Positions 16,066 to 25,616 of a DNA stretch of 64,000 nt are shown piece by piece. The stretch spans positions 23,892 through 87,891 of the forward strand of contig CANRKP010000004.1 of assembly GCA_947631245.1 (NCBI GenBank), written 5' to 3'. The stretch's first letter is position 1, and the number at the start of each line of letters is the position of its first letter. The stretch is from an uncultured Clostridia bacterium (GTDB lineage: Bacteria; Bacillota; Clostridia; Oscillospirales; CAG-272). A program made the position numbers and the translations under genes. The notes beneath the pieces are model-generated. The model did no database searches, was not told the origin of the DNA, and was given only the letters and a program-made list of their open reading frames with translations.

Positions 16066-17856
16066 ATGAATAAGAAACTTGTAAGTCTCGTGCTCGTTTT
16101 TATGATCATCTTTTCATTTGTTCTGTCGAGCTGCTCTATTCTGAGCTCCGGCAACGGCGAGGACAGCGACACCGGAGAAGAGGAGCAGACAGACCTCAGC
16201 AACCGTACCCCGGTAACGCTGACTCTTTGGCTCCCCGCGCTTGAAGGTACGACCGAAAAGGCCGTGGCCGAAGTCGAGACGGAGATAAATAAGATCCTCA
16301 AGCCGATGTATACGACCGCCGTTGAGTTCCGTACGATCCCCGAGGATCAGTACACCGATGCCGTCTATGCTCAGATACAGAAGATACAGCAGAAGCTCGA
16401 CGACGATGACGCCGCCGTGTCCGTCAGCCGCGAGCTCGAACAGAGCCGCCGTCTCGATGGTATCACGGATGACAAAAAGGAGACGGAAGAGGTTTCCGAG
16501 ACCGTCGTTGAGACGCTCGAGAACTCATTCGGTCAGTCGGAGAAGAGATATCCTTCCGTCGGAGAATATCAGTTCGACATTTTCCTTGTCACGAGCTATG
16601 ACATGTATCTCGACCTCATAGAGAAAGAAGCCATAATGGATCTTGAGGACAGCCTCAAGAGCACGGGCAAGGTGCTCCCGAAGTACATATACCCGAGCTT
16701 CCTTGAAGCCGCGCGCTTTGAGTTCGGCGATGCATACGCTATCCCGAACAACCACGGCATGGGAGAATACAGGTTCCTTCTCACGAACAAAGAGCTTATA
16801 AACAAGTATCACTATGACGTCGATACGCTTCTTTCGATGGCGGACTGCGAGGACTTCATCCGCGACGTTGCTGAGGGCGAGAACGACAAGGCGCTTGCGC
16901 CGCTGCTCTCCTGGGTCGAGCCCGCGGGAATGCACTACTGGTCCGAAGACGGAAAGTGGAGCGTCCTCGCCTCCTATATCGGCAGCAAGTCCGAGCCGTC
17001 CGCACAGTCCGTTGTGACGGATATTTTCTCGATTCCTCAGTACAGGGAGAACTTCAAGCTCATGAAGTCTCTTGAGGAAGACGGGCTTATCGCAGAGGAT
17101 CCCGATTCCGTTGAGAAGTTCGCGGTCGGCGTTGTCTCCGCAGGTTCCCTCGACGAAGTTGAGGAGCTTTACGGCGAGGAATACAACATAACCGTTTTTG
17201 ACTATCCGAAGGCGACGCAGGAAGAGCTCTTCGACAGCGCGTTCGCAGTCAGCGCGGCAACGAGAGACCTCACGCGCTGCATGGAGGTCATAACGGCCAT
17301 CAACACTCAGCCCGAGCTTCGCAACCTGATCCAGTACGGCGTTGAGGGCGTACACTACAACCGCGATGATGACAACAGAGTTGTCCGTGTCCGCGATGAA
17401 AACGGCAATGCCGCATACAACATGGATATCGCTCATACAGGAAACACCTACATCGCATATCCCGAGGAAGGAATGAGCGATGATCAGTGGGAGCGCGATA
17501 TGGAGAGGAACCTCGATTCGTGCCTGACTCCGTTCTCCTTCTGCAGCGGTCTATATAACGAAAGCAATAAGGCAAACTATGAGGAAATAGCAAAACTCTC
17601 CGCGGATCTCTACGATCGTATGATGAAGGTGTCCGCAGATGAGGTCGACCAGTTCTTTGCCGCCGCTCGCAAGGAGCTCATAGCAAACGAAAAGTTCACG
17701 CAGATGACGGGCATGACGTGGGAATACGGCACGGCCTACATCTACAACACATTCTACGCAACGTACTATGCGACCGACGAGCCCGGTGACGACACCGGCG
17801 AGGCGGGAGCCGAGACAGGCGACGCAGGTGAAGCTGGCGGAGAGGCTCAGGAGTAA
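16066..17856 (+). CDS. Extracellular solute-binding lipoprotein, family 1-like
   Basis: A 596-residue secreted lipoprotein: a lysine-start signal peptide ends in a lipobox (VLSSC, Cys23), followed by an acidic Ser/Gly/Asp linker. The mature part begins VTLTLWLPALEGTTEKAV and contains the FDIFLVTSYDMYLDLIEKEAIMDLEDSL block typical of sugar/polyamine-type ABC binding proteins. An acidic tail rich in Glu, Gly and Ala ends the protein. It has its own consensus promoter, an AGGAGG site and its own terminator, and no permease or ATPase neighbours, so it must work with components encoded elsewhere. The ligand is unknown; a Lys/Asp/Glu-rich insertion at about 105-160 is unusual for the family. Confidence 0.8.
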   Translation: MNKKLVSLVLVFMIIFSFVLSSCSILSSGNGEDSDTGEEEQTDLSNRTPVTLTLWLPALEGTTEKAVAEVETEINKILKPMYTTAVEFRTIPEDQYTDAVYAQIQKIQQKLDDDDAAVSVSRELEQSRRLDGITDDKKETEEVSETVVETLENSFGQSEKRYPSVGEYQFDIFLVTSYDMYLDLIEKEAIMDLEDSLKSTGKVLPKYIYPSFLEAARFEFGDAYAIPNNHGMGEYRFLLTNKELINKYHYDVDTLLSMADCEDFIRDVAEGENDKALAPLLSWVEPAGMHYWSEDGKWSVLASYIGSKSEPSAQSVVTDIFSIPQYRENFKLMKSLEEDGLIAEDPDSVEKFAVGVVSAGSLDEVEELYGEEYNITVFDYPKATQEELFDSAFAVSAATRDLTRCMEVITAINTQPELRNLIQYGVEGVHYNRDDDNRVVRVRDENGNAAYNMDIAHTGNTYIAYPEEGMSDDQWERDMERNLDSCLTPFSFCSGLYNESNKANYEEIAKLSADLYDRMMKVSADEVDQFFAAARKELIANEKFTQMTGMTWEYGTAYIYNTFYATYYATDEPGDDTGEAGAETGDAGEAGGEAQE

Positions 17857-17931
17857 ACGCTCGGGTCCGTTCGGATACCGCATATGCTCCGAAAAAACGC
17901 AGCAATTCCGTAACGATACAGCATAACGGCA

Positions 17932-17967
17932 GCCGACCGAAAGGATGACCTTTCGGTCGGCTTTTTT
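17932..17967 (+). terminator. Intrinsic terminator after the solute-binding protein
   Basis: A perfect 13-bp stem (GCCGACCGAAAGG and complement), ATGA loop and TTTTTT tail. Confidence 0.93.
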
Positions 17968-18015
17968 GCCGGCGGCAAACAGCAGTTTTTTATAAATAAA
18001 ATTATATTTGCGGTG

Positions 18016-18044
18016 TTGACAACGAGACCGTTTTATGGTATGAT
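18016..18044 (+). promoter_or_regulatory. Sigma-A promoter and long leader of rpsB
   Basis: TTGACA and TATGAT with 17-bp spacing. The leader is about 120 nt long and opens with a small hairpin (TGCGCC AA GGCGCA) and a run of A, then GC-rich sequence that can fold. Ribosomal protein S2 represses its own operon through the rpsB leader in enterobacteria; an analogous role here is inference. Confidence 0.8.
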
Positions 18045-18168
18045 ACCAAGTGTGCGCCAAGGCGCAAAAAAATAATTCACACACGTCTGCGGGATGTGCG
18101 GTCGGTGCCGGAACTCGGCTGCCGCATATATGCCGGCGTGGTGGAAAAACCGAAGGAGGACATTAAAA

Positions 18169-18924
18169 ATGTCTGTTATCACTATCAAGCAGCTGCTTGA
18201 AGCCGGCGTCCATTTCGGACACCACACAAGAAGATGGAACCCGAAGATGTCTGAGTACATCTTCACGGAGCGCAACGGTATCTACATTATCGACCTCCAG
18301 AAGACGGTCAAGAAATTCGATGAGGCGTATATGTTCGTGCGCGACCTTTCCGCGCAGGGCGGAACGATACTCTTCGTCGGAACGAAGAAGCAGGCGGCCG
18401 ACGCCATCAAGGAAGAGGCGAAGCGCTGCGGACAGTTCTATGTCAACGTTCGCTGGCTCGGCGGCATGCTCACGAATTACAGAACGATAAGACGTTCGAT
18501 CTCCCGCCTCTATCAGCTTGAGAAGATGCAGGAAGACGGCACGTTCAATTCGCTTCCGAAAAAGGAAGTCGCGTCCCTTCAGAAGGAGATGGACAACCTC
18601 GAGCGCAACCTCGGCGGTATAAAGGAAATGGACCGTCTGCCTGACGCCGTTTTCATCGTCGACACTCGCAAGGAGCATAACGCAGTGCTCGAAGCGAAGA
18701 AGCTCGGAATTCCCGTCGTTGCAATAGTCGATACGAACTGCGACCCCGAAGATGCCGACTATATCATTCCCGGCAACGACGACGCCATCCGCGCGATCAA
18801 GCTCATTTCTTCCGTCCTTGCAGACGCCGTTATCGAGGGCAAGCAGGGCGAGTCGTTTGACGCGGCAGAGACCGAGAAGACCGAGGCCGAGGCTGAGGAA
18901 GACGCCGAAACTGCGGCTGAATAA
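18169..18924 (+). CDS. rpsB: Small ribosomal subunit protein uS2
   Basis: A 251-residue uS2. The N-terminus [18 protein letters not shown], the [19 protein letters not shown] block, [21 protein letters not shown] and [12 protein letters not shown] are all conserved. An acidic tail of Glu, Ala and Thr follows the core, as in many Clostridia. ATG 18169 is preceded by AAGGAGGA. It is the first gene of the rpsB-tsf pair and has its own promoter and long leader. Confidence 0.97.
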   Translation: MSVITIKQLLEAGVHFGHHTRRWNPKMSEYIFTERNGIYIIDLQKTVKKFDEAYMFVRDLSAQGGTILFVGTKKQAADAIKEEAKRCGQFYVNVRWLGGMLTNYRTIRRSISRLYQLEKMQEDGTFNSLPKKEVASLQKEMDNLERNLGGIKEMDRLPDAVFIVDTRKEHNAVLEAKKLGIPVVAIVDTNCDPEDADYIIPGNDDAIRAIKLISSVLADAVIEGKQGESFDAAETEKTEAEAEEDAETAAE

Positions 18925-18957
18925 ATAGCACAAGAGCATATTTTAAGAGGTATTTTC

Positions 18958-19899
18958 ATGGCAACCACAATAACAGCTAAGATGGTATCCGAGCTCCGCG
19001 CCAAGACCGGCGTCGGCATAATGGACTGCAAGCGCGCGCTGACCGAGGCGGACGGCAACTTTGACGAGGCGGTAAAGCTCCTTCGCGAGAAGGGTCTGTC
19101 CGTCGCAGCGAAGAAGGCATCCCGCGTCGCCGCTGAGGGCGTCGTAGACATCATGGTTTCCGAGGACGGCAAGACCGCGGCGATGATAGAGGTCAACGCC
19201 GAGACGGACTTCGTCGCCAAGAACGCGACGTTCCGCGAATTTGTCACAGGCATCCTTTCCGTAATAATAAAGAACAGACCCGAGAGCATCGATGCCCTCA
19301 AGGAACTGCCTTACGACGACAACTTCACCGTTGACGGCAAGCTGAAGGACATGGTCTTCACGATAGGCGAGAACATGAACATCCGCCGTTTTGTCATCGT
19401 TGACGGCGCGTTCTCGACGTATATCCACGGCAAGGGCACAACGGGCGTCATCGTCAGATTTGACACCGACGACGCGACGGCGGAAAAGCCTGAGTTCGCA
19501 GAGTTCGCAAAGAACATCGCGCTCCAGATCGCCGCAGGCACGCCTCCCACATATATCGCAAAGGCGGACGTCCCGCAGAGCGTTATAGACGAGGAGCTCG
19601 AGGTTCAGATAAAGGCCGCAAAGACGGACGAAAAGCTCGCCAACAAGCCTGACGCAGTCCTCCACAAGATCGTAGAGGGCAAGCTCGACAAGCTCTTCTT
19701 CGAGCGCGCCTGCCTGCTTGAGCAGCCTTATGTCAAGGATGACTCGATGACGGTCGGCAAGTACGTTGCCGCGACCGCGAAAGAGCTCGGCGCCGACATA
19801 AAGGTCACGGGCTTCTGGCTCTACGAAAGAGGCGAGGGCCTCGAGAAGCGCGAGGACAACTTCGCCGAGGAAATTGCATCGCTCGTAAAAGGCAACTGA
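18958..19899 (+). CDS. tsf: Translation elongation factor Ts
   Basis: The guanine nucleotide exchange factor of EF-Tu. The N-terminal UBA-like domain (KMVSELRAKTGVGIMDCKRALTEADGN) and the family signature around VNAETDFVAKN are present, followed by two core subdomains (GKIGVIVRF-like segment, LVKGN end). The length of 313 residues is typical. It lies 33 bp behind rpsB without a promoter between, with AGAGG upstream of the ATG, and is closed by an intrinsic terminator. Confidence 0.97.
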   Translation: MATTITAKMVSELRAKTGVGIMDCKRALTEADGNFDEAVKLLREKGLSVAAKKASRVAAEGVVDIMVSEDGKTAAMIEVNAETDFVAKNATFREFVTGILSVIIKNRPESIDALKELPYDDNFTVDGKLKDMVFTIGENMNIRRFVIVDGAFSTYIHGKGTTGVIVRFDTDDATAEKPEFAEFAKNIALQIAAGTPPTYIAKADVPQSVIDEELEVQIKAAKTDEKLANKPDAVLHKIVEGKLDKLFFERACLLEQPYVKDDSMTVGKYVAATAKELGADIKVTGFWLYERGEGLEKREDNFAEEIASLVKGN

Positions 19900-19907
19900 C
19901 ACACATC

Positions 19908-19938
19908 GGGAGGCGATATCTTCGCCTCCCTTGTTTTT
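19908..19938 (+). terminator. Intrinsic terminator of the rpsB-tsf operon
   Basis: GGGAGGCGA pairs with TCGCCTCCC, followed by TTGTTTTTT. The rest of the 316-bp gap up to pyrH holds only the pyrH promoter. Confidence 0.88.
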
Positions 19939-20136
19939 TAGAGATGCGACCTGTGTGGTATCGGTTAAATGCAGGCGGATACGCTTTGCCGCGACGGTCG
20001 CCTGCGCTGTGCCGTCGGCATCTCTTTGCCGGTCGACGGCGGAGCACAGCGCGCCCCGCGCTTGTCCCGTGCGCTCTCCCGAATGCTTCCGATATCTTAA
20101 AAAACGCATTTATTTCTCATAATCGGTAATTTTGTG

Positions 20137-20165
20137 TTTACAAGCGGCAAAAAAATCGGTATAAT
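20137..20165 (+). promoter_or_regulatory. Sigma-A promoter of pyrH
   Basis: TTTACA, 17-bp spacer, TATAAT; predicted start about 45 bases before the pyrH ATG. Confidence 0.85.
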
Positions 20166-20215
20166 AGTAAGAGGGCGAGTTTGTCGCTCCGAAAAAGTTC
20201 AAAGGATGAAGACAT

Positions 20216-20926
20216 ATGCAGGCGAAGTACAAACGTGTCCTAATAAAGCTGTCGGGCGAGGCGCTTTCCGGCAAGGACTGCGTGCTCGATTTCAAGATGC
20301 TTGACGAGGTCGCAAAGGCAGTAAAAACATGCGTAGACATGGGTGTCGAGGTCGCGATACTTGTCGGAGGCGGCAACATTTGGCGCGGCGCGAAGGGAGT
20401 CGGCATGGACCGTTCGCGCGCCGACCACATGGGCATGCTCGCCACGGTCATAAACGCGCTCGGCATCGAAGACGCGCTGCTGCGGGCAAACGTCAAGGCC
20501 GTCGTGATGTCGGCGATAGAGATGACGGAGTTCGCTCAGGTATTCGTGCGTGACAAGGCGGTTAAATACCTCTCGGAGGGAACCGTCGTCGTGCTCGGAG
20601 GCGGCATCGGAAATCCGTTTTTCACGACCGACACGGCAGCCGTCATTCGTGCGGCGGAGCTCGGCGTCGACGTTGCAATACTCGCGAAAAACATAGACGC
20701 CGTCTATGACCGCGACCCGCGCCGTTTTCCGGACGCAAAGCCTTTCCGAACGGTGGATTATGATTTCATAATCGAAAACAAGCTCGGCGTCATAGACCTC
20801 GCAGCGGCGACGCTCTCGGGGGAGAACAATCTTCCGCTGCTCCTGTGCGCGCTCGAGGATCCGAACAACATCGTCAAGGCCGTCTGCGGCGACGACATAG
20901 GAACCGTCGTAACACATACGAAATAA
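20216..20926 (+). CDS. pyrH: UMP kinase
   Basis: Phosphorylates UMP to UDP for pyrimidine nucleotide supply. The amino-acid-kinase fold is evident from RVLIKLSGEAL at the N-terminus, LVGGGNIWRG (phosphate loop), DHMGMLATVINAL, VVLGGGIGNPFFTTDTAA and NIDAVYDRDPR. The 236-residue length is normal. An AAAGGA site precedes the ATG. The gene has its own promoter and leads into frr, in the standard pyrH-frr-uppS-cdsA order. Confidence 0.97.
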   Translation: MQAKYKRVLIKLSGEALSGKDCVLDFKMLDEVAKAVKTCVDMGVEVAILVGGGNIWRGAKGVGMDRSRADHMGMLATVINALGIEDALLRANVKAVVMSAIEMTEFAQVFVRDKAVKYLSEGTVVVLGGGIGNPFFTTDTAAVIRAAELGVDVAILAKNIDAVYDRDPRRFPDAKPFRTVDYDFIIENKLGVIDLAAATLSGENNLPLLLCALEDPNNIVKAVCGDDIGTVVTHTK

Positions 20927-21006
20927 ACAGCCGCAAACTTCCGATAGAAAAATTTCTTTCGGGAGAGCGCTGAGGCATATTAAATAAAAAAACGGAGGAA
21001 CAAAAG

Positions 21007-21561
21007 ATGAAACTCAAGACGGACGAATTTGAAACCAAAATGAAGAAATCTATCTCCGCGTATTCGGAAAACCTCGGAACGATCCGCGCGGGGAGGGCAA
21101 ATCCCGAGATTCTCGCGCGCGTGAACGTCGATTATTACGGCGCGCCAACGCCTGTCTCTCAGATGGCGGAGATACGCGCGGCAGACGCAAGGACGCTCGT
21201 CATATCGCCTTATGACCCGTCATCACTGAAGCAGATCGAACGCGCAATTCTCACCTCCGACGTGGGAATAACGCCTCAGAGCGACGGCAAGCTCATACGT
21301 CTTGCAATACCGCAGCTCAACGAGGAACGCCGCCGCGAGCTGAAAAAGCAGGTCGAGAGGCTCGGCGAAGAGGCCAAGGTTGCTGTCCGCAACATCCGCC
21401 GCGACGCGATGGACAAGGTCAAGGCGCAGAAGAAAGCGGGAGAAATGACGGAGGACGAGGAAAAGCTCTCCGAAAAGGACGTCCAAAATCTGACCGACAA
21501 GTACATCAAGGAAGTCGACAAGGTCACAGAGGGCAAGGTCAAGGAGATTATGTCGGTCTGA
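21007..21561 (+). CDS. frr: Ribosome recycling factor
   Basis: With EF-G this factor releases ribosomes from mRNA after termination. The 184-residue protein has the family's long helical domain I (IRAGRANPEIL, YGAPTPVSQMAEI) and domain II, with the conserved IRLAIPQLNEERRRELKKQVERLGEEAKVAVRNIRRDAMD segment seen across its middle. GGAGGAACAAAAG precedes the ATG. It sits between pyrH and uppS; a GC-rich hairpin at about 21608-21630 follows it and may terminate or attenuate. Confidence 0.97.
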   Translation: MKLKTDEFETKMKKSISAYSENLGTIRAGRANPEILARVNVDYYGAPTPVSQMAEIRAADARTLVISPYDPSSLKQIERAILTSDVGITPQSDGKLIRLAIPQLNEERRRELKKQVERLGEEAKVAVRNIRRDAMDKVKAQKKAGEMTEDEEKLSEKDVQNLTDKYIKEVDKVTEGKVKEIMSV

Positions 21562-21736
21562 CCGAGGTCATACGTTCGGCTCGGAACTTCATGCAGAAGA
21601 TTTTGCGGTGCGGCGGGGCGGCTTCGCTCCGCCGGCTGTGTTTTGATTTTTCGGGCAGTATTTTAACAATATAGACAAACACATCATTGTATATCATGCC
21701 GCGCGCGGTATCGGCGCTCGGCAGTGGGAGGCTTTT

Positions 21737-22477
21737 ATGGCTTTATTCTCCCGAAACGAAAAAAGCGGCGGCGAGCGGCGCGTCAAGGTCGACGACAGGC
21801 TCCGCCACATCGCCTTTATCCTCGACGGAAACGGACGGTGGGCGCGCCGCCGCGGCATGCCGCGCGAATTCGGGCATTCTGAGGGAGCGCAGGCGTTCAA
21901 GCGCATCGTCCGTTACTGCGGCGACATAGGGATAAAGATAGTGACCGTCTACGCTTTTTCGACCGAGAACTGGTCACGGCCGAAAAAAGAGGTCGACAGA
22001 ATAGTATCTCTGCTCGACGAATACATAGACGGTGCCGAGCGTGAGCTCACCGAAAACGAGATAAGATACACTTTTCTCGGCGACAGGTCCGTTTTCTCGC
22101 CCGAAATGGCGGCGAGGATGACGCGGCTTGAAGAGGCGTCTGCTCACTACGAGAAGAGACTCAATATCGCGCTGAACTACGGCTCCCGCGCGGAGATCGT
22201 CCGCGCAGCGGCAGAGCTCGCCGCGTCAGGCGAGCCGATAACGGAGGAGAGCTTCGCGTCACATCTTTATACCGCCGGATGTCCCGACCCCGATCTCATC
22301 GTCAGGACGGCGAACGAGCGTCGGCTCTCGAATTTTCTTCTGTGGCAGGCGGCTTATTCCGAGTTGTATTTCACGCCGACTTTGTGGCCCGATATGCAGC
22401 CCGAGGACGTTGACCGTGCCGTCGAGGATTTCTACGCGCGCGAGCGCAGGTTCGGCGGAGTTACGGATTCTAATTAA
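21737..22477 (+). CDS. uppS: Undecaprenyl diphosphate synthase (cis-prenyltransferase)
   Basis: Makes the C55 lipid carrier for cell wall synthesis by cis condensation of isopentenyl diphosphate. Signature segments are HIAFILDGNGRWARRRG (catalytic Asp and Arg), GHSEGAQAFKRI, VYAFSTENWSRP and, near the end, DPDLIVRTANERRLSNFLLWQAAYSE. 246 residues is standard. A GGGAGG element precedes the ATG. The FLLWQ.AYSE.YF..T.WP block matches the IPP-binding region. It starts the uppS-cdsA-dxr-rseP-ispG run, whose isoprenoid members feed this enzyme. Confidence 0.97.
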   Translation: MALFSRNEKSGGERRVKVDDRLRHIAFILDGNGRWARRRGMPREFGHSEGAQAFKRIVRYCGDIGIKIVTVYAFSTENWSRPKKEVDRIVSLLDEYIDGAERELTENEIRYTFLGDRSVFSPEMAARMTRLEEASAHYEKRLNIALNYGSRAEIVRAAAELAASGEPITEESFASHLYTAGCPDPDLIVRTANERRLSNFLLWQAAYSELYFTPTLWPDMQPEDVDRAVEDFYARERRFGGVTDSN

Positions 22478-22497
22478 ACAAAAAGGAATTATATATA

Positions 22498-23340
22498 ATG
22501 CTGAAGCGTATAGCGACCGGAGCGGTGCTCGTTTTAGTACTCGTCCCGGCACTCATATTTTATGATACTGCCCTAACGCCGGCTGTTTGGGCGCTCATAT
22601 CCGTCATCTCGCTTTATGAGACGGCGAGATGCGTTGGAATAAAGAAAGGGGCGGGACTTGCCGTCGCCGTCTTTTTCTGCATATGCAGCGCGGCGTTTCC
22701 CGCGATGCAGTTTATCAGCGGTTGGAGCAGCACGGGAAACTCACCCCTTGTCCCCATACTGATCTCCGTCGCGTTTTTTGCGGTGTACTGCCTCTACGCG
22801 GCGGGCGTTTTCGGGCTGCTCTCGCCGAAGCTGTCGCCTACGTCGGAGCTGTCGCTCATGACGATATACGTCTCAGCCGCCTCTGTCGCGGCAGTCGCGA
22901 TAACGCAGTCGGCAAACGGCGGTCTCATACTGCCGCTCGTGTTTCTGTGTTCCTGGATAACGGACAGCTTCGCGTACTTCTGCGGCAGCTTTTTCGGAAA
23001 GCACAAGCTGATTCCGAAGATATCGCCCAAAAAGACGGTTGAAGGCAGCGTCGGCGGAACGTTGTTCTGCGGCATATTCTGCGCCGTTTACGGAATAATT
23101 GTCGCGGCGGTATTTCATCTGACGGTGAATTATGCGGCTCTTCTGATATCGGGGATATTCCTGTCCGTCGTCTCGCAGATAGGCGACCTGAACGCGTCCT
23201 ATATCAAGCGTTCGCACGATATAAAGGATTTTGGAAATATATTCCCCGGTCACGGCGGTATGCTCGACCGCTTCGACAGCGTCATTGCCGTCGTTCCGTT
23301 TCTCTATATTCTGACGCGGTTCTTTACATATTTTGCTTAG
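22498..23340 (+). CDS. cdsA: Phosphatidate cytidylyltransferase
   Basis: Forms CDP-diacylglycerol from phosphatidate and CTP for phospholipid synthesis. The 280-residue protein has about eight membrane helices. The C-terminal CDS signature is intact: SQIGDLNASYIKRSHDIKDF followed by PGHGGMLDRFDS, and the DSFAYFCGSFFGKHK segment binds metal and substrate in the family. The start ATG follows AAAGGAA. It lies 20 bp downstream of uppS and 17 bp upstream of dxr in one operon. Confidence 0.95.
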   Translation: MLKRIATGAVLVLVLVPALIFYDTALTPAVWALISVISLYETARCVGIKKGAGLAVAVFFCICSAAFPAMQFISGWSSTGNSPLVPILISVAFFAVYCLYAAGVFGLLSPKLSPTSELSLMTIYVSAASVAAVAITQSANGGLILPLVFLCSWITDSFAYFCGSFFGKHKLIPKISPKKTVEGSVGGTLFCGIFCAVYGIIVAAVFHLTVNYAALLISGIFLSVVSQIGDLNASYIKRSHDIKDFGNIFPGHGGMLDRFDSVIAVVPFLYILTRFFTYFA

Positions 23341-23357
23341 AGAGGACGTAAAATAAC

Positions 23358-24530
23358 ATGAAAAGCAGTACGGAGCGCCGGCTCACGACGGCGATTTTCG
23401 GCGCGACAGGCTCGATAGGAAAACAGACGCTTTCGGTCGTCGAGTCGCTCGGCGCGCGTGTCGATGTTCTCACGGCAGGCAGCCGCGACCGCGAACTCGA
23501 AGACGCCTGCCGCAAATTCATGCCGAGGATCGCGGCGCTCGCGGACGAGTCCGCCGCAAACAGGCTGAAGCTCGCGCTCGCCGATACGGATATCAAGGTT
23601 TTCGGCGGAGACGAGGGCGTCGTATGCGCCGCGGCAGAGGCTGACGCCGATGCGGCGGTTATGGCGATATCGGGAATGGCGGCGTGCGCCCCGATGATAG
23701 AGGCGTCGCGAAGCTGCCGTCGGATATGCATGGCGAACAAGGAGGCGATCGTTGCCGCGGGAGATCACCTCCTCTCAAAAATAAAAGAAGGCGGCGCCGA
23801 GCTGATCCCCGTAGACAGCGAGCACAGCGCGATCTTCCAAAGCCTTTCGGGAGGCAGGAGGGAAGACGTTTCAAAGCTCATACTAACGGCATCGGGCGGC
23901 CCGTTCTACGGCAAAAAGCGTTCCGAGCTCGAGGGGATAACGCCCAAGATGGCGCTCTCTCATCCGACATGGGACATGGGTCCGAAGATAACGGTCGACA
24001 GCGCGACGCTCATGAACAAGGGCTTTGAGGTCATAGAGGCGATGCGACTGTTTTCAGTGCCCGCCGACATGATAGAGGTCGTCATCCACCGCGAGAGCAT
24101 AATCCATTCGATGGTGCAGTTCCGCGACAACGCGATAATAGCCGAGCTCGGCGTGCCCGACATGAGAACGGCGATACAGTACGCCATGACGTATCCCGAG
24201 CGCATGAACGGATGCGCCGGAGAGGTCGATTGGAAAGCGCTCTCGAAGCTGACATTCGGTGTGCCCGACACGGACGCATTTCCGCTGCTTGCCTTCGCGT
24301 TTGAGGCGGCGCGCAGGGGCGGAACGTATCCCGCGGCGATGTCCGCGGCGGACGAGGTCGCCGTCGGCGCTTTTCTTTCCGAAAAGCTCGGCTTTACAGA
24401 CATATTCGATATCGTAAAGGAGACTGCGGATATCGTGGGACACCCCGGGCAGACTTCGTTTGAAGACATCGTTTCCGCGGACGCCGAGGCGAGGCTGCGC
24501 GCGGCGGAGCTTATAGACAGCCGAGCGTGA
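23358..24530 (+). CDS. dxr: 1-deoxy-D-xylulose 5-phosphate reductoisomerase
   Basis: Second enzyme of the MEP isoprenoid pathway. The N-terminus has the NADPH-binding GATGSIGKQTL; MANKEAIVAAG, PVDSEHSAIFQ (metal-binding Asp and Glu), LTASGGPF, MNKGFEVIEA and VIHRESIIHSMV follow in the right order. 390 residues is typical. AGAGGACG precedes the ATG. With ispG three genes downstream, this shows that the organism uses the MEP pathway rather than mevalonate. Confidence 0.97.
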   Translation: MKSSTERRLTTAIFGATGSIGKQTLSVVESLGARVDVLTAGSRDRELEDACRKFMPRIAALADESAANRLKLALADTDIKVFGGDEGVVCAAAEADADAAVMAISGMAACAPMIEASRSCRRICMANKEAIVAAGDHLLSKIKEGGAELIPVDSEHSAIFQSLSGGRREDVSKLILTASGGPFYGKKRSELEGITPKMALSHPTWDMGPKITVDSATLMNKGFEVIEAMRLFSVPADMIEVVIHRESIIHSMVQFRDNAIIAELGVPDMRTAIQYAMTYPERMNGCAGEVDWKALSKLTFGVPDTDAFPLLAFAFEAARRGGTYPAAMSAADEVAVGAFLSEKLGFTDIFDIVKETADIVGHPGQTSFEDIVSADAEARLRAAELIDSRA

Positions 24531-24557
24531 CCGCATCATAAAGGAGGCTCACTGACG

Positions 24558-25604
24558 GTGAACATTTTTTCCGTTATAATAGCGATATTGGTTTTCGGAC
24601 TTCTCATCTTCATCCATGAGATGGGGCACTTCATAACGGCGCGCCTTTGCCATGTGACAGTGACGGAGTTTGCCATAGGGATGGGACCGAAGATATTCTC
24701 GTGGGTCGGCAAAAAATCCGGCACGCGGTATTCGCTAAGGCTGTTTCCTTTCGGAGGATTTACGGCGATGGCGGGCGAGGACGAGGAGTCTGACGATCCA
24801 AACGCCCTCTCGGCAAAGCCTTTGTGGCAGCGCTTCATCATAACGGCGGCGGGCTCGCTTTCAAACATAACCATCGGAATAATCCTTATGACGGCGCTCG
24901 TCATCTTCTCGGGCTCCCTCGGCAGCACGGTTATATATCAGTTCACGGAGGGCGAGAACGGGGAGACGGCGCTTTCAAAGGCGTCGGGACTGCGCGAGGA
25001 GGACAGGATCGTCGCCGTTGACGGCGAACGCGTCCATACGGCAAACGAGCTCGCGTATGAAGTCATGCGCCGCGGCATCGAGCCCGTTGACGTGACCGTC
25101 GAGCGCGACGGCACCGAGATAACACTTGCGGACGTAAAGTTTCCGCTTGCGTCGGAGGAGGGGATAGCGTTCGGCTCGCTCGATTTCTACGTCTACTCAG
25201 AGCACAGGACGTTTTCGACGGTCGTGAAGCATGCGTTTTTCCGCTCGGAGCTGACTGTCGAGATGATATGGGAGTCCCTTTTCGACCTTGTCACCGGAAG
25301 ATACGGCGTCGAGGCGGTGAGCGGACCTGTCGGCGTCACACAGGTGCTCGACGAGGCGGCGAAGAGCGGATTTTCCGACCTCGTTTATATCGCCGTCGTC
25401 CTGTCGCTCAACCTCGGCATCGTGAATCTGCTGCCGATACCGGCGCTTGACGGCGGGCGGCTGCTCTTCATGATAGTCGAGCTGATCCGCGGCAAAAAGA
25501 TAGACCCGGAGCTCGAGGCGAAGATACACTTTGCCGGCATCGTGATACTGCTCGGGATAATGGTGCTCGTGACATTCAAGGATATCGCAAATCTGTTCCA
25601 CTGA
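24558..25604 (+). CDS. rseP: Site-2 protease family metalloprotease RseP
   Basis: A membrane zinc protease that cleaves within the bilayer, for example anti-sigma factors and signal peptide remnants. The catalytic HEMGH motif lies in the first helix (residues about 22-26), with a third-ligand motif NLLPIPALDGGRL near the C-terminus. A PDZ domain occupies about 115-200 (ASGLREEDRIVAVDGERV). The GTG start has an excellent AAAGGAGG site. The name RseP is by orthology and position between dxr and ispG. A possible target in the window is the single-pass anti-sigma-like protein at 60586. Confidence 0.93.
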   Translation: MNIFSVIIAILVFGLLIFIHEMGHFITARLCHVTVTEFAIGMGPKIFSWVGKKSGTRYSLRLFPFGGFTAMAGEDEESDDPNALSAKPLWQRFIITAAGSLSNITIGIILMTALVIFSGSLGSTVIYQFTEGENGETALSKASGLREEDRIVAVDGERVHTANELAYEVMRRGIEPVDVTVERDGTEITLADVKFPLASEEGIAFGSLDFYVYSEHRTFSTVVKHAFFRSELTVEMIWESLFDLVTGRYGVEAVSGPVGVTQVLDEAAKSGFSDLVYIAVVLSLNLGIVNLLPIPALDGGRLLFMIVELIRGKKIDPELEAKIHFAGIVILLGIMVLVTFKDIANLFH

Positions 25605-25616
25605 GGTAAAAAATAA

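Noticed and set aside
18943..20109. Long minus-strand frame opposite tsf
   Set aside because: Antisense shadow of tsf caused by GC-rich codon bias; no start signal or domain.
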